In this document: positions 22,546 to 34,880 of the stretch, piece by piece
Numbering within the stretch: position 1 is the stretch's first letter
How the letters are laid out: every line of letters begins with the position of its first letter
Origin: Stomorhina lunata
Taxonomy: Eukaryota > Arthropoda > Insecta > Diptera > Rhiniidae
DNA: 64,000 nt
Direction of reading: 5' to 3'
Assembly: GCA_933228675.1 (NCBI GenBank)
Contig: OW121742.1
Coordinates: forward strand, 123,295,983-123,359,982
Made by a program: the position numbers and the translations under genes
The notes under the pieces: model-generated
Seen by the model: only the letters and a program-made list of their open reading frames with translations
What the model was told of the DNA's origin: nothing
Databases searched by the model: none

Positions 22546-23100
22546 TGTCTCATTTAGTGTGTTTTGAGAAAAGAGTTTGTATGGGAGCTATGGTCAAATG
22601 TGGAAAGATTTCAACGAAATTTGGTACAGTGATTTACGTTTACATCAGCACTATTTGTTTTAAATTTCAAAAATATTGATTTTTGTGGCCAATATATCAA
22701 TTCCGTTAAGTGGGACCTATGGGAGGTACCATAAATAATGGACCGATTTTGACGAGTTTCAATAGCCATGGTCCCATTATCAAAAAAATGATCTGTGCCA
22801 AATTTCATCAAATTATCTTTATAATTGCGACATGTAGTTTGATTACAAGGTTTACATGGGGGTCCAGCCAGCCGTCCAGCCAGACGGACAGACGGACGGA
22901 CAGACGGACGGACGGACATCGCTAAGTCGACTCAGAAAGTGATTCTAAGCCTGTCAGCCAGACATACGGACGGGCATCGCTAAATCGACTCAGAAAGTGA
23001 TTCTAAGCCTATTGGGTCTAAGACAAATATTTCTATGCGTTACATACATCAGCACAAACTTATAATACCCTTTCCACCAATGTTGGTGAAGGGTATAAAA
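22546..23100 (+). mobile_element. Remnant of a dispersed element with hairpin ends (copy 2)
   Basis: Plus-strand relative of 18850-19330. From left: AAATTTGGTACAGTGATTTA, CCATGGTCCCATTATC, AAATTTCATCAAATTATC, then a GACG/GACA tetranucleotide run (22881-22918), two copies 58 bp apart of ATCGCTAAGTCGACTCAGAA (22918 and 22976), and a terminal hairpin ATACCCTT...CCACCAA / TTGGTGAAGGGTAT ending at 23096. Short fragments with this type of end are widespread in higher flies. No coding frame is present, and the element class is not determined. Confidence 0.65.
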
Positions 23101-24225
23101 ATATCCTGGTATTTTATGCCAATATTTCCATCTAAATAAAAGAAGAGCATAACAAAAATATATATATATATTTTCTAAAAGTCACCAAAAGCTATTTCCT
23201 ATATACAAATATGTAGCCAAAAGCTCTTCCCTATACCCAAAAGCTTTATTTTAACAATTTTCTCACTACACATTTGTTGCATAATTAATGTGTTGAAAAT
23301 ATAATTATCTTGAGAGCTTTGCTATTTAGAAAACTAATGTAATATTATTTTGTTATATTTAAACTTTTTACTTTCCAGTCAGTGTCACTATTTTATTACC
23401 AATCCCCCTCGCCTCATTTTCTCAAGATTTCTTTTACCCTTTCATTTTCATCATAAATGTATAGTTTGAGTTTTAGTTTGTTGCTGTCATTGTCATTGTT
23501 CTTGTTATTTGTTTTAGTTGTTTTTTCAACTGCACCCAAGTGTAATTTTTAGTTTTATGTTATGTGTTTCGGTTGTTGTTGTTGTTATTGCAGTAATAGT
23601 TTTTAATTTTTCTTTTAGTTTTTTATTTTATTTGTTAATGGTTTTTGGTACTTGGGAGTAAATTTTAGCTTTAATGGTATATAGGAAAAAGAGAAAGCAG
23701 TTGTTTATGTCGACTTTTAAGTTCAGTTTTTTCTTTAAAACTAGTAGTGTTTTATTCATTTTTTGTTAAAATTTGTTCTACTCTCATCACCAATTTAACA
23801 ATCATACAAAAATAGCTCAATAATGTCTACTTTTAGAAATTGAAATAAAATCTTGCGCATTTATGCGCAGCTTAAAAATATTTGAAATATTGTAAACTTA
23901 GTTTGGAATTAAAAAAAAAAAAAAAAAGATTTAATATGATTTTCAGTTTTTATTAAAAATTGCACTTCTTTCTTTACCAATCTAAAATTGACAGATGTAT
24001 AGCCAAATAAGGTGTACTTTAAGAAATTTATATAAAATTTTGCATATTTTTGCCCAGCTTAAAAATATTTGAAATATTGTGAACTCACTCCCTAATTCAT
24101 AAATACAAAATATTGCTTATAATTACAATTTTTCATACAAAGTTCCTACTATAAGACTTTGATAGTTTTGTTATTCATTTATGAATTAAGGGATTAGTGT
24201 AGAGATATAAATTTAATAATATATA
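23101..24225. other. Unique sequence with two members of the TTGCGCA palindrome series
   Basis: Contains TTG-rich and A-rich simple sequence (TTG run near 23574; A-run 23911-23927) and the TTGCGCATTTATGCGCA palindrome (23853-23869). No gene seen. Confidence 0.5.
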
Positions 24226-24590
24226 ATCTAAGAAAGAGTTCTACTAATTTTGGTTGATATCAATTGACTTCTAGGGTACCTGCCTTGGACCCCTATTTAT
24301 CACTACTTTTTTTAATGTGCAAGTCGCAATTTTTAACTGAATTTGAAAAAATCGGCACACATCTATTAATTGATCCAAGAAAGAGTCATACTAAGTTTGG
24401 TTGCGATCCTTTGACTTTTTGAGGTACCTGCCTTGGACCCCCATTTTTCACTTATTTTGGACACCATGTATAAGCCGGAATTCTCTACAGAATTTGATGA
24501 AATTCGACACACGTCTATAAGTTGTGTCAAAAAAGAGCTCTAGTGGTTGAAATCCGTCGACTCCTAGAGGTACCTGCCTTGGACTTACAC
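24226..24590 (+). repeat. About 147-bp tandem repeat, two and a half copies
   Basis: The marker GGTACCTGCCTTGGAC recurs with TGCCTTGGAC at 24281, 24429 and 24575 (148 and 146 bp apart). Other shared blocks are AAGAAAGAGT(T/C), TTTGGTTG, and a GGCACAC/CGACACACGTCTAT segment. The first two copies are nearly full-length; the third is truncated. Confidence 0.88.
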
Positions 24591-27500
24591 TTAAGTGTTG
24601 CGCCTAAATGACTGCAACACTTTTTACTCAAATTATGCATAACAATTTACATGCCTTTTTTCAGAAAATTTTGAACTTTGTTCTGCGGACGGTAAATTTC
24701 GGTGGGTTTTTTTCACTCAATCTAAAGAAAAGACTTTCGCCTTTCACGTGACTATGGTGGTAGCATCAAGCAAAACCAAGCCAGCTTAATGTTTGCCCAA
24801 AGTAAAGCGAAAACACTGTTGACTTCAGAGTCAATCTTAAGTTTAAGAATTTTGTTTCCTTCAGTCTTTCCTCTGCTATCTCTAAGACGCAAAATATATT
24901 AGATTTACTTTTAGAATTTTAAAAAATATTTTGCCCATCTTTGCGCTATTAGAAAATATTTATGATAAAGTATTGTATTTTTAAATTTAAATTTCAAAAG
25001 TAGTAATAAATTTTTTTTTGAAAATTAAAGCTGCGAAAACTTTTTCTCCTTTAGCTTCTGCTTTGCGATCTTTGGAATTAAAAGTATATTACTTTATTAT
25101 CAAAGAACTTAAAAAATATCTTGCGCAGAAGTGCGCGATTTTAAAATATGAAGATAAGTGTAAATCGCAAATGAAACCAAAAATCATGAATTATTGTTCT
25201 TCTTAAGTCACGGCCTTGAGATCAAGGAATTTTAAAACAAATTTCTTATTCTTTTAAGAACTTAGAAAATATTTTGCTTATATATGCCTCAAGCCATTTA
25301 GCACAGTGTTCTCTACGGTGGGCCAAAGTTGAGCACCATTGTATGTAAAACCTATTGATCCGCATAACTTTACCAAATATAAACCTATCGGAAACATTTT
25401 TAAACATTCGATTGTTATTTAGGAAAGAAAGAAAAATATACTACTATCTCTAAAAGTTAAAGAGATATTTAACGGAATATCACTTACGATTATTGTAATC
25501 CAAGGGCTCGATATTACAACATCAAACTTATATGAAAATTGTTAATAAAAGCTAAGGGCTATAACAAATTTGCCCAATAAGATATTTATCTAAGATCTTA
25601 GGGCTTAGAAGGAAATTCTATCTACTTTAAGAATTTGAAAAAATATTTTGCGCATTTAAGCCTCTTCCAATTGATATGATCCTAAATGTAAATTACAAAT
25701 GAAATAAAAATATAATATATTGTTCTAGTGATTATGTAGGGTATTAAAAAACTCAACTGATACTAATATCCTTGAGTATGAGCAAACGAGTTGATATTTT
25801 TCTCTAAATTTTTATTGTTATTCCCTAAAATGGGTGTGTGTGTGTGTACATGTGTTTGTTTGTGCAAGGATAACATTCATATATAAGTTTATACATTAAA
25901 GTGTATTTGTTTACGTAAACAAAATGTCATTTTGATGGATTAGTTTTTGTTGTCATTTGATAAATTTGAGTATATGTCTCATAGTTTACATATTTTTTTA
26001 TTTTGTATATTTCAAAATTATAGTTTGTTTCACAGAAGTTGATTATATTTATTTTAGGTATAAATGCATCATATAAAAGTATGAAACTGCAGTAGATGCA
26101 TTAGAAATTTCATGGAACAAAAAACAAGTAATTTTAATTTAATCAACAGTTGCCAAGGCTATAGTTAGAAATTTTTAATTGAATTATGGTTACGTTTAGG
26201 AGATTAGAAACTAAAAATTTTGGCTTACAAGGTTCAATTAAAATTTGAAATTTAAGTTGTCAAAATGTAGAAGAAATATTTTGTGTATATAATATTTTAG
26301 TTTTAAGTCAATTAGCTTAACTTTAGAGTTATTTTACCAGGGTTTAGTTAGATAAATTCTTACTTTGAATTAATTTCGAATTCAATTTTATAATATTCTG
26401 CTAAAATTTACATCCTTTTTTCCTCCTTTCGTACAAAAATCGTCAATAATCAAAGAAGGTGAACATCAAGTTTTAAAGTAAAAATAATCCAATTAAACCC
26501 CATCCCTTAAACTAGGGTTTTAAAACTATTTTAAATTCTAAAAAAAATTTTAAAAATATTATTTAATATAAAATCATTTAAACAAATATTATTTTCCCTT
26601 AACTTTTAACTCTTTTTTTAGAAAAAAAAAAATACAAAAGTTATTTATTTAAAAAAACCTTATGAGTCATATTTAATTAAACTACAATTTTTATATCAAT
26701 TACGAAAATAATTAAATCAACCAAAAATAACCCAGCAACCAACAAAAATTTGTTGTTTTTTTGTTGTGTTCATAATAAACATAAAAATTTATTTGAAAAC
26801 AAATATTTTTTCTACAATAAATTTTTTTGAACAAATTGCTGGCAAATTAAAGTTTGATTATGATCTTTCTTTTTAATTTGCACAAATATTTAATAAATAT
26901 ACAAATTTAAATGGTATTTGTGAAAAATATACACACACACACAAAAATGTGCCCATAAACATAGAAACAAATAAAAGTTTACTCTTTGAAAGTGTGGGTG
27001 GGTGTATGTGTGAGTTTTTTCTTCTCATTTCTACAGTCATTGGTTTTAATTTAAATAAAATTAATTTTTAAATGCAATTTCTATGCAAACGTAATAAACA
27101 TGCATGAAATGAATCAGTGAATGAATGAACGAATATTTGTATATCTGCATGTTCGAATGACTGGACAAAATCATATAAACGAAATTGTGAAAAATTTATA
27201 GAAAATAATGAAAGGCACTCGCACACACACACACATACATAGAACTCATATATATGAAAGCTGCATGTAAAAGCCGCACATTGATTTTATTAAAAAAGAC
27301 ATTTATATCAGGCATTTGAGCAAATAGACAAAACAAATAAAAATATCCAATAATATTTAAATGGGGAGTTCCAAAAAATTTGATTAAAAAACTTACAAAA
27401 GACCAACTCAAAACTGGTTAATTATATAACTTAATATATAGCCCTCAACTCGGCATCTAGGTTCCTTACTATCGTTGGGCTATCTCCCTCGCCTTTAGGC

Positions 27501-27604
27501 TGCTTTAATACTCCAACTCCTTGAATTATTTAAACGATGTCATTATATCGTCAATGACGAGGATAAAAGGTATAGGTAACAAGATACATTCATGCTTTAT
27601 CGTC
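24591..27604. other. Long unique stretch
   Basis: Four further members of the TTGCGCA palindrome series lie at 24931-25662, plus GT/AC microsatellites near 25834-25848, 26929-26943 and 27222-27235. The 27440-27600 part is GC-richer and runs into satellite array 4; it contains ACTATCG and CCTATCG words like those in the array spacers. No gene supported. Confidence 0.45.
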
Positions 27605-29300
27605 TTCCTATCGTTAACTTTTCTCTAGAGAAAGTTTTCATATCTTCAACTCTTCTACAGAAAAAGTATTTCTATCATTAACTCTTCCATAGAAATGTCT
27701 TCCTAACGTCAACTTTTCTATAGAAATGTCTTCCTAACGTCAACTTTTCTATAGAAATGTCTTCCTAACGTCAACTTTTCTATAGAAATGTCTTCCTAAC
27801 GTCAACTTTTCTATAGAAATGTCTTCCTAACGTCAACTTTTCTATAGAAATGTCTTCCTAACGTCAACTTTTCTATAGAAATGTCTTCCTAACGTCAACT
27901 TTTCTATAGAAATGTCTTCCTAACGTCAACTTTTCTATAGAAATGTCTTCCTAACGTCAACTTTTCTATAGAAATGTCTTCCTAACGTCAACTTTTCTAT
28001 AGAAATGTCTTCCTAACGTCAACTTTTCTATAAAAATGTCTTCCTAACGTCAACTTTTCTATAGAAATGTCTTCCTAACGTCAACTTTTCTATAGAAATG
28101 TCTTCCTAACGTCAACGTTTCTATAAATATGTCTTCCTAACGTCAACTTTTCTATAGAAATGTCTTCCTAACGTCAACTTTTCTATAGAAATGTCTTCCT
28201 AACGTCAACTTCTCTATAGAAATGTCTTCCTAACGTCAATTTTTCTATAGAAATGTCTTCCTAACGTCAACTTTTCTATAGAAATGACTTCCTAACGTCA
28301 ACTTTTCTATAGAAATGTCTTCCTAATGTCAACTCTTCTATACTTCTCAACGTCATCTTTTCTATAGAAATGTTTTCCTAACGTCAACTTTTTTATAGAA
28401 ATGTCTTCCTAACGTCAACTTTTCTACAGAAATTGGTTCCTATTGTGAACTTTTCTATAGAAATGCCTTCCTATCTTCAACTTTTCTATAAAAATATCTT
28501 TCTATCGTCAAATTTTCTAAAGAAATTTCTTCCTATCGTCAAATTCTCTATAGAATTGTTGTCCTGTCGTCAATTTCTCTATAGAAATGTTGTCCTTTTG
28601 ACAACTTTTCTATCAAAGTGTTGTCCACTCGACAACTTTTCTATAGAAATGTTGTACTATCGTCAATTTTCTATAGAAATGTTGTCCTATCGTCGACTCT
28701 TCTATGATGTCCAATAATAAAATGATGTTCTTTCGACAATTTTTCTATAGAAATGTTGTCCGTTCGACAAGTTTTCTATAGAAATGTTGTCCTATCGTAA
28801 TTTTTTCTATAGACATGTTGTTACATCATCAACTTGTTCTTTGTTATATTGTCCTTTCGTCAACTTTTCTCTAGAAATGTAAAGCTGTAGTCTACAGAAA
28901 AGTTTACGATATTTTTTCTGCAGAAATATCGTCCTGTCATTATTTTTTCTATAGAAGTGTTGTCCTATCGATAACTTTTCTAGGTAGATGTTATCCTATC
29001 TTCAACTTTTCTATAGAAGTGTTGTCCTACCGTCAACTTTTCTACAGAAATGTTGTCCTTTCGTCGACTTTTCAATAGAAATGTGGCCCTGTCGTCAACT
29101 GTTTTATAGAAATGTTGTTCTATTGTCCACTTTCTATTAAAATGTTGTCCTATCATCATTTGGTCTATAGAATTGTTGTCCTATTGTCAGCTTTTCTATA
29201 GTAAAGTTGTCTATAGAAATGGTGTCCTGTCGTCGACTTTTCTATAGAGGTATTGTCCTATAATTAACATTTTTATAGAAATATTGTCCTATCGTTTCAA
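27605..29300 (+). repeat. 31-bp satellite array 4 (CTATAG core, CCTAACG spacer)
   Basis: Unit: CTATAG, AAATGTCTTCCTAACG, TCAACTTTT (31 bp). About 20 almost identical units at 27707-28330, then increasingly diverged units shifting to TGTTGTCCTATCG spacers up to 29300. The young homogeneous block therefore sits at one end of an older array. Frame 28433-28717 is a by-product. Confidence 0.95.
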
Positions 29301-30619
29301 AATGATTATGATGATCTAAGAAGACTCAAGTGTTAAATTTTATCTTTTTGCTCTTCACATCTATTTTCATCTAAATTATTATTACTTTTCGACAAAAAAT
29401 TTTCTAATTAATTCACTTTCCATGTTTTTCATTTAATTTTAAAATAATTACAGAAACCATTTTTGCTAGTTAGAAAACTCTAAAAACTTTAACCAAATCT
29501 AATTAAATTCTCATGAATATGAAATTTCCCATAAATACACAGATACAGAGGCAAACAAAAATGTTCACACAAACACATGCACAGATAAAAGCTGATAGAT
29601 ATGCTCATATTAAATACACATGTATAAACAGTTCCTAGGACACACAAACGAAATATTTTCAATAAATAAATAAAGTGAAATATCATATCATTGAGAATGC
29701 AAAAGCATACATATGCATTTACTCGTGTGTACACATACACACACATACTCATAAAGATATTTATTAAATGCATGTATGGATTTATTTGGTTGGATGATAA
29801 AGTGAAAGAAGGATAAGAGCAGGCAGTTATTTATTTGTTGCTTTTATTATTGGACAAAACTGAAAACTAAATGTGCAATCAGTTGACAAGGAGTTGCTGT
29901 TTCACACAGCCAACACTCATACACATACATATACGCATGCATAGCTTGTATAGAGTAAAAACATTGTCAAAAGTAAAACTTAAAAGTAAATATTGAATTT
30001 TCTGCACTGATACAATATTCAACCATGGCCAATAATATTGATGATGATGATTCTGCTGTTGCTTTTGGCCAAAGAGTTTGCTGTGTTTTTGATCACAGGA
30101 CATATTTGGAAATATCTTTATGTTAGTGTATATCTCTGTGTATGTGTTCGCGTTTTATGCCACTTCTGCTCTAGCCAGTTTTGTTTCGTAGTTGTTATTT
30201 TTGTTTGCTGTGTTACAACAGTTGTTGCATTCGGTTGTTAAGCAAATATTAATAATCAACATACAGGGAGCAGAAATTAATATTTTGCAATATTATAGAT
30301 TCATATTTTTTTGTTGTTTTTCATTATTATTAATATTAATTTTATTCTCTTATTTGTTAAATGTAGAGTCGAGTTTATTTATTGCATTTATTTTATTTTA
30401 ACAAATAAACAAGTAATTTATAACTTTACTGGAAAAAGTAGAGAAGAAAAGGTAGTAAAAAGATTTGAAGTTATAATTGAATTTTTGTAAGGTTTTGGTA
30501 AAAATTTTAAAAAATTGATTTTAAAATTTTTATATGGAAGGAAAATTTTTGTTAAAATCTAAGAAAAATTTTTCTATAAAAAATTTTCTATTAGAAATGT
30601 TTTATAAAAAAATCTGAAC
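29301..30619. other. Unique sequence, AT-rich
   Basis: Several open frames of 60-94 codons occur (29489-29773 minus, 30038-30241 and 30192-30401 plus). They translate to cysteine/valine/tyrosine-rich peptides typical of GT/CA-rich DNA. No gene supported. Confidence 0.5.
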
Positions 30620-32010
30620 ACGAGAAAATGTTATCCTATCGTCAACTTTTCTATAGAAATGTTGTCCTATCGTCAATTTTTCTATAGAAATGCTGTCCTA
30701 TCGTCAACATTTTTATAGAAATGTTGTCCTATCGTCAACTTTTCTATGGACATGTTGTCCTATGTCAACTTTTTTATATTAATGTTGTCCTATCGTCAAC
30801 TTTTCTATAGAAATGTCTTCCTATCGTTAACTTTTCTATAGAAATGTCTTCCTAAAGTAAACTTTTATATGAATATGTTGCCCTGTCATCAACTTTTATA
30901 TGGAAATGTTGTCCTATCGTCAACCTTTCATCAGAAATGTTGTTCTATCGTCAACTTTTCTATAGAAATGTTGTCCTATCATCAACTTTTCTATAGAAAT
31001 ATTGTCCTATCGTCAACTTTTTTATATTAATATTGTCTTTTCGTCAACTTTTCTATAGAAATGTCTTCCTATCGTTAACTTTTTTATAGAAATGTCTTCC
31101 TATCGTCAACTTTTCTATAGAAATGTCTTCCTTACGTCAACTTTTGTATGAATATGTTGCCCTGTCATCAACTTTTATATGGAAATGTTTTCCTATCGTC
31201 AACCTTTCATCAGAAATGTTGTCCTATCGTCAACTCTTCTATAGAAATGTCTTCCTATCGTTAACTTTTCTATAGAAATGTCTTCCTAAAGTAAACTTTT
31301 ATATGAATATGTTGCCCTGTCATCAACTTTTATATGGAAATGTTGTCCTATCGTCAACCTTTCATCAGAAATGTTGTCCTATCGTCAACTCTTCTATAGA
31401 AATGTTGTCCTATCGTCAACTTTTCTATAGAAATGTCTTCCTAACATAAACTTTTCTACAGAAATATCTTCTTAGCGTAATCTTTTCTATAGAAATGTAT
31501 TGCTAGCGTGAACTTTTCTATAGAAATGACTTCCTATCGTCAACTATTCTATAGAAATGTCTTCCTTATGTCACTTTTCTATAGAAATGTTTCCTTACGT
31601 CAACTTTTCTATAGAAATGTCTTCCTAACATAAACTTTCTATAGAAATGTCTTCCTAACGACAACTTTTCTATAGAAATGTCTTCCTACCGTCAGCTTTT
31701 ATATGGAAATGTTGTCCTATTGTTAACTTTTTTATAGAAATGCGTCCTGCCTTCAACTTTTCTATAGAAATGTTGTCCTATCGTCAACTTTTCTATACAA
31801 AAGTTGTCCTATCGTCAACTTTTTTATACAAAAGTTGTCCTATTGTTAACTTTTCTATAGAAATGTTGTCCTATCATCAACTTTTCTATAGAAATGTTGT
31901 TCTACAGTCAATTTTTCTATAAAAGTATTACTCATCCTCAACTTTTCTGTACAAATGTTGTCCTCTCATCAACTTTTCCATAGAAACGTTGTCACATCGT
32001 AAACATTTTT
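30620..32010 (+). repeat. 31-bp satellite array 5 (CTATAG core, CCTATCG spacer)
   Basis: Unit: CTATAG, AAATGTTGTCCTATCG, TCAACTTTT (31 bp), mixed with array-4-type TGTCTTCC units. A multi-unit block with the odd units CCTAAAGTAAAC, GCCCTGTCATCAAC and CCTTTCATCAG occurs at 30815 and again 434 bp later at 31249, exactly 14 units. A partial copy lies at 31063 (8 units from the first). Unequal exchange in register explains this. Confidence 0.93.
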
Positions 32011-33234
32011 TTGTAAGAAAAATTCAAAGAGTTTTAATTTTATAAGAAAAATTTTTTTCGAAAAAAATTTTTATTTCGATAAATTTTCTGACAAAATTTT
32101 TTCTATTTATTTATTGAAAATTTGTCTATTAATTTTGTTTGTCAGTTTTGTTTTTTAAATTTTTTGTTTTATTTATCATTAAAATATTCCTTGGTCCCTT
32201 TTCCTAAACATACAATCATAATATTTACCAGTTGCTATGCTAATGTCCTTTTGCATCTTTTATATTAAAATCTTTCCAAAAGCTTTTCTTGTTGTATCAC
32301 CAAATATTGAAAACAAATAATAAATTTTTATGTAATCAGACAAGTATTTAATAAATCCTTTTTGTATAAAATAAACAGACATATATAAACTTACCCATAC
32401 ACACACTTATTTATGAACATATTTTTATTTACTTCATTTTTGAAATTTCAATCAAAGGTAAAAATTTCTGCTTTATATCATTTACTTCCAGTTCTTAGGA
32501 AACTTTAGCCTTTATTTAGAAGGAAGAGAATTTTGCACACATATTTGTGCAAACAAACCAATATGAAGGATATGAAAGGATGCAGGGATGTTTATTTGTT
32601 TACGCTATGAACAAATATTAATAAAATCTTACGTTTTCTAAGACACATACAGAGAATTTTGCAGATATTTGATCAAAGTGTAGGGAATTACAGGAGTCTC
32701 TTATAGGAGTATAGGTTTAAGAGTGTATGTGTTTTATAGTATTATGCAATTGTTTATGTGATTTTTTTTAACAACAAAAATAGAGAGGGGACCAAAAATA
32801 TTTAGTATATTATTTTTTCTTTACTCAACATAAGCTGTTGTTATGTTGTCAAAGTAAAAATTCTTTTGAATTTTTTTCTGGGTATCAGAAAAAATACTCA
32901 CCTTTATATGTAATAGAAGAATAAGAAAAACTTCGAAACGCCTTTGATGTTTATATTTCTTACAAGATTGCAAAGGAAGAACAAAATAAAAAATGTTGCC
33001 AAACAATAGGGGTAGAGTCTGCCAGTCTCGGTTCAATAAAGGGGGATCAAAGTAATTTTAAGGAATTGCTTTAATTTGAAAAAAATTTAAATCTTCGAGT
33101 TATTGAGACTTAAATGATTGGATTTTAAAATTAGAAATTAATTTGGGAAATATATGTTAATAAAATTTCTAGTTAAAGTCTTTCATTCTAATTCATAAAG
33201 GAATAATAAAATTATAAAATTCTTATTGAAGGAA
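32011..33234. other. Unique sequence, AT-rich
   Basis: No tandem repeats or convincing coding sequence. The 71-codon frame at 32821-33036 (minus) has no recognised motif. Confidence 0.5.
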
Positions 33235-34635
33235 TTTTGAAAATATTTCTTTAGAGAAATATTTTTAACGAAAATGTTTCTATAGAAAAATATTTTTATC
33301 GAAAATGTTTCTATAGAAAAATATTTTTATCAAATATTTTTATCGAAAAATTTTTCTATTGAAAAATTATTTTTCTATAGAAAAATATTTTGACCGAAAA
33401 TTTTTCTATAGAAAATTTTTTTTTTATCGAAAATTTTTATATAGAAAAATGATTTTATCGAAAATTTTTATATAGAAAAATGATTTTATCGAAAATTTTT
33501 CTATAGAAAAATTTTTTTATCGAAAATTTTTATATCGAAAAATTTTTTTATTGAAAATTTTTGTATAGAAAAATTTTTTTATCGAATATTTTTCTATAGA
33601 AAAATTTTTTTATCGAAAATTTTTCTATAGAAAAATTTTTTTATCGAAAATTTTTCTATAGAAAAATTTTTTTATCGAAAATTTTTCTATAGAAAAATTT
33701 TTTTATCGAAAATTTGTCTATAGAAAAATTTTTTTTATCGAAAATTTTTATATAGAAAAATTATTTATTGAAAATTTTTATATAGAAAAATTATTTTATC
33801 GAAAATTTTCTATAGAAAAATGTTTTTATCGAAAATTTTCTATAGAAAAATGTTTTTATCGAAAATTTTTCTATAGCAAAATTTTTTTATCGAAAATTTT
33901 TCTGTGGAAACATTTTTTTATCGAAAATTTTTCTATAGAAAAATTTTTTATCGAAAATTTTTCTATAGAAAAATTTTTGTATAGAAAAATTTTTTTATCG
34001 AAAATTTTTCTATAGAAAAATTTTTTTATCGAAAATTTTTCTATAGAAAAATTTTTTTTATCGAAAATTTTTCTATAGAAAAATTTTTTTATCGAAAATT
34101 TTTCTATAGAAAAATTTTTTTATCGAAAATTTTTCTATAGAAAAATTTTTTTATCGAAAATTTTTCTATAGAAAAATTTTTTTATCGAAAATTTTTCTAT
34201 AGAAAAATTTTTTTATCGAAAATTTTTCTATAGAAAAATTTTTTTATTGACATTTTTTTTTTTAGAAAAATTTCTTTATCAAAAATTTTTCTATATAAAA
34301 AATTTTTTTATCTAAAATTTTTCTATAGAAAAATTTTTCTATCGAAAATTTTTCTTTAGAAAAATTTTTTTATCGAAAATTTTTCTATAGAAAAATTTTT
34401 TTATCGAAAATTTTTCTATAGAAAAATTTTTTTATCGAAAATTTTTCTATAGAAAAATTTTTTTTATCGAAAATTTTTCTATAGAAAAATTTTTTTATCG
34501 AAAATTTTTCTATAGAAAAATTTTTTATCGAAAACTTTTCTATAGAAACATTTTTTTATTGAAAATTTTGCTATAGAAAATTTTTTTATCGAAATTTATT
34601 TTTATTGAAAATTTTGGTATAGAAAAATATATGTT
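33235..34635 (+). repeat. 31-bp satellite array 6 (CTATAG core, TTATCG spacer)
   Basis: Unit: CTATAG, A5, T7, ATCG, A4, T5 (31 bp). Homogeneous in the middle, frayed at both ends. Same unit as the array at 35941-37080. Confidence 0.95.
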
Positions 34636-34880
34636 TATATCTGTCGGTCTGTCTGACTATTAAAACTGAAAACGGCTAAAATCTGTCAATTATTTTTGGA
34701 ACCTCCCATAGGTCTAATTTTCCGGAATTGAGATTTTTACCTCAAATTAACGACAGAAATAGCTTAAATATATATGTCTTAAGAAAATGTTTGTAAATTA
34801 GGCAGTTGAGCAAGAAGAAGAAAATAAATTTGATCTGAGTGGTGGTCAAGCTTGACCGACTGTAACACTTCCTTATTTGT
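34636..34880 (-). mobile_element. Fragment of the hairpin-ended dispersed element (copy 3)
   Basis: Contains AATAGCTTAAATATATATGT and CTTAAGAAAATGTTTGTA, matching the 19918-20182 repeat, and ends with CAAGCTTGACCGACTGTAA like the right end of copy 1. It directly abuts satellite array 6. Confidence 0.6.

Noticed and set aside
27605..29300. CRISPR-like look: constant core with spacers at regular spacing
   Set aside because: Spacers are the same within an array, units are eukaryotic satellite length, there are no cas genes, and the genome is clearly insect.
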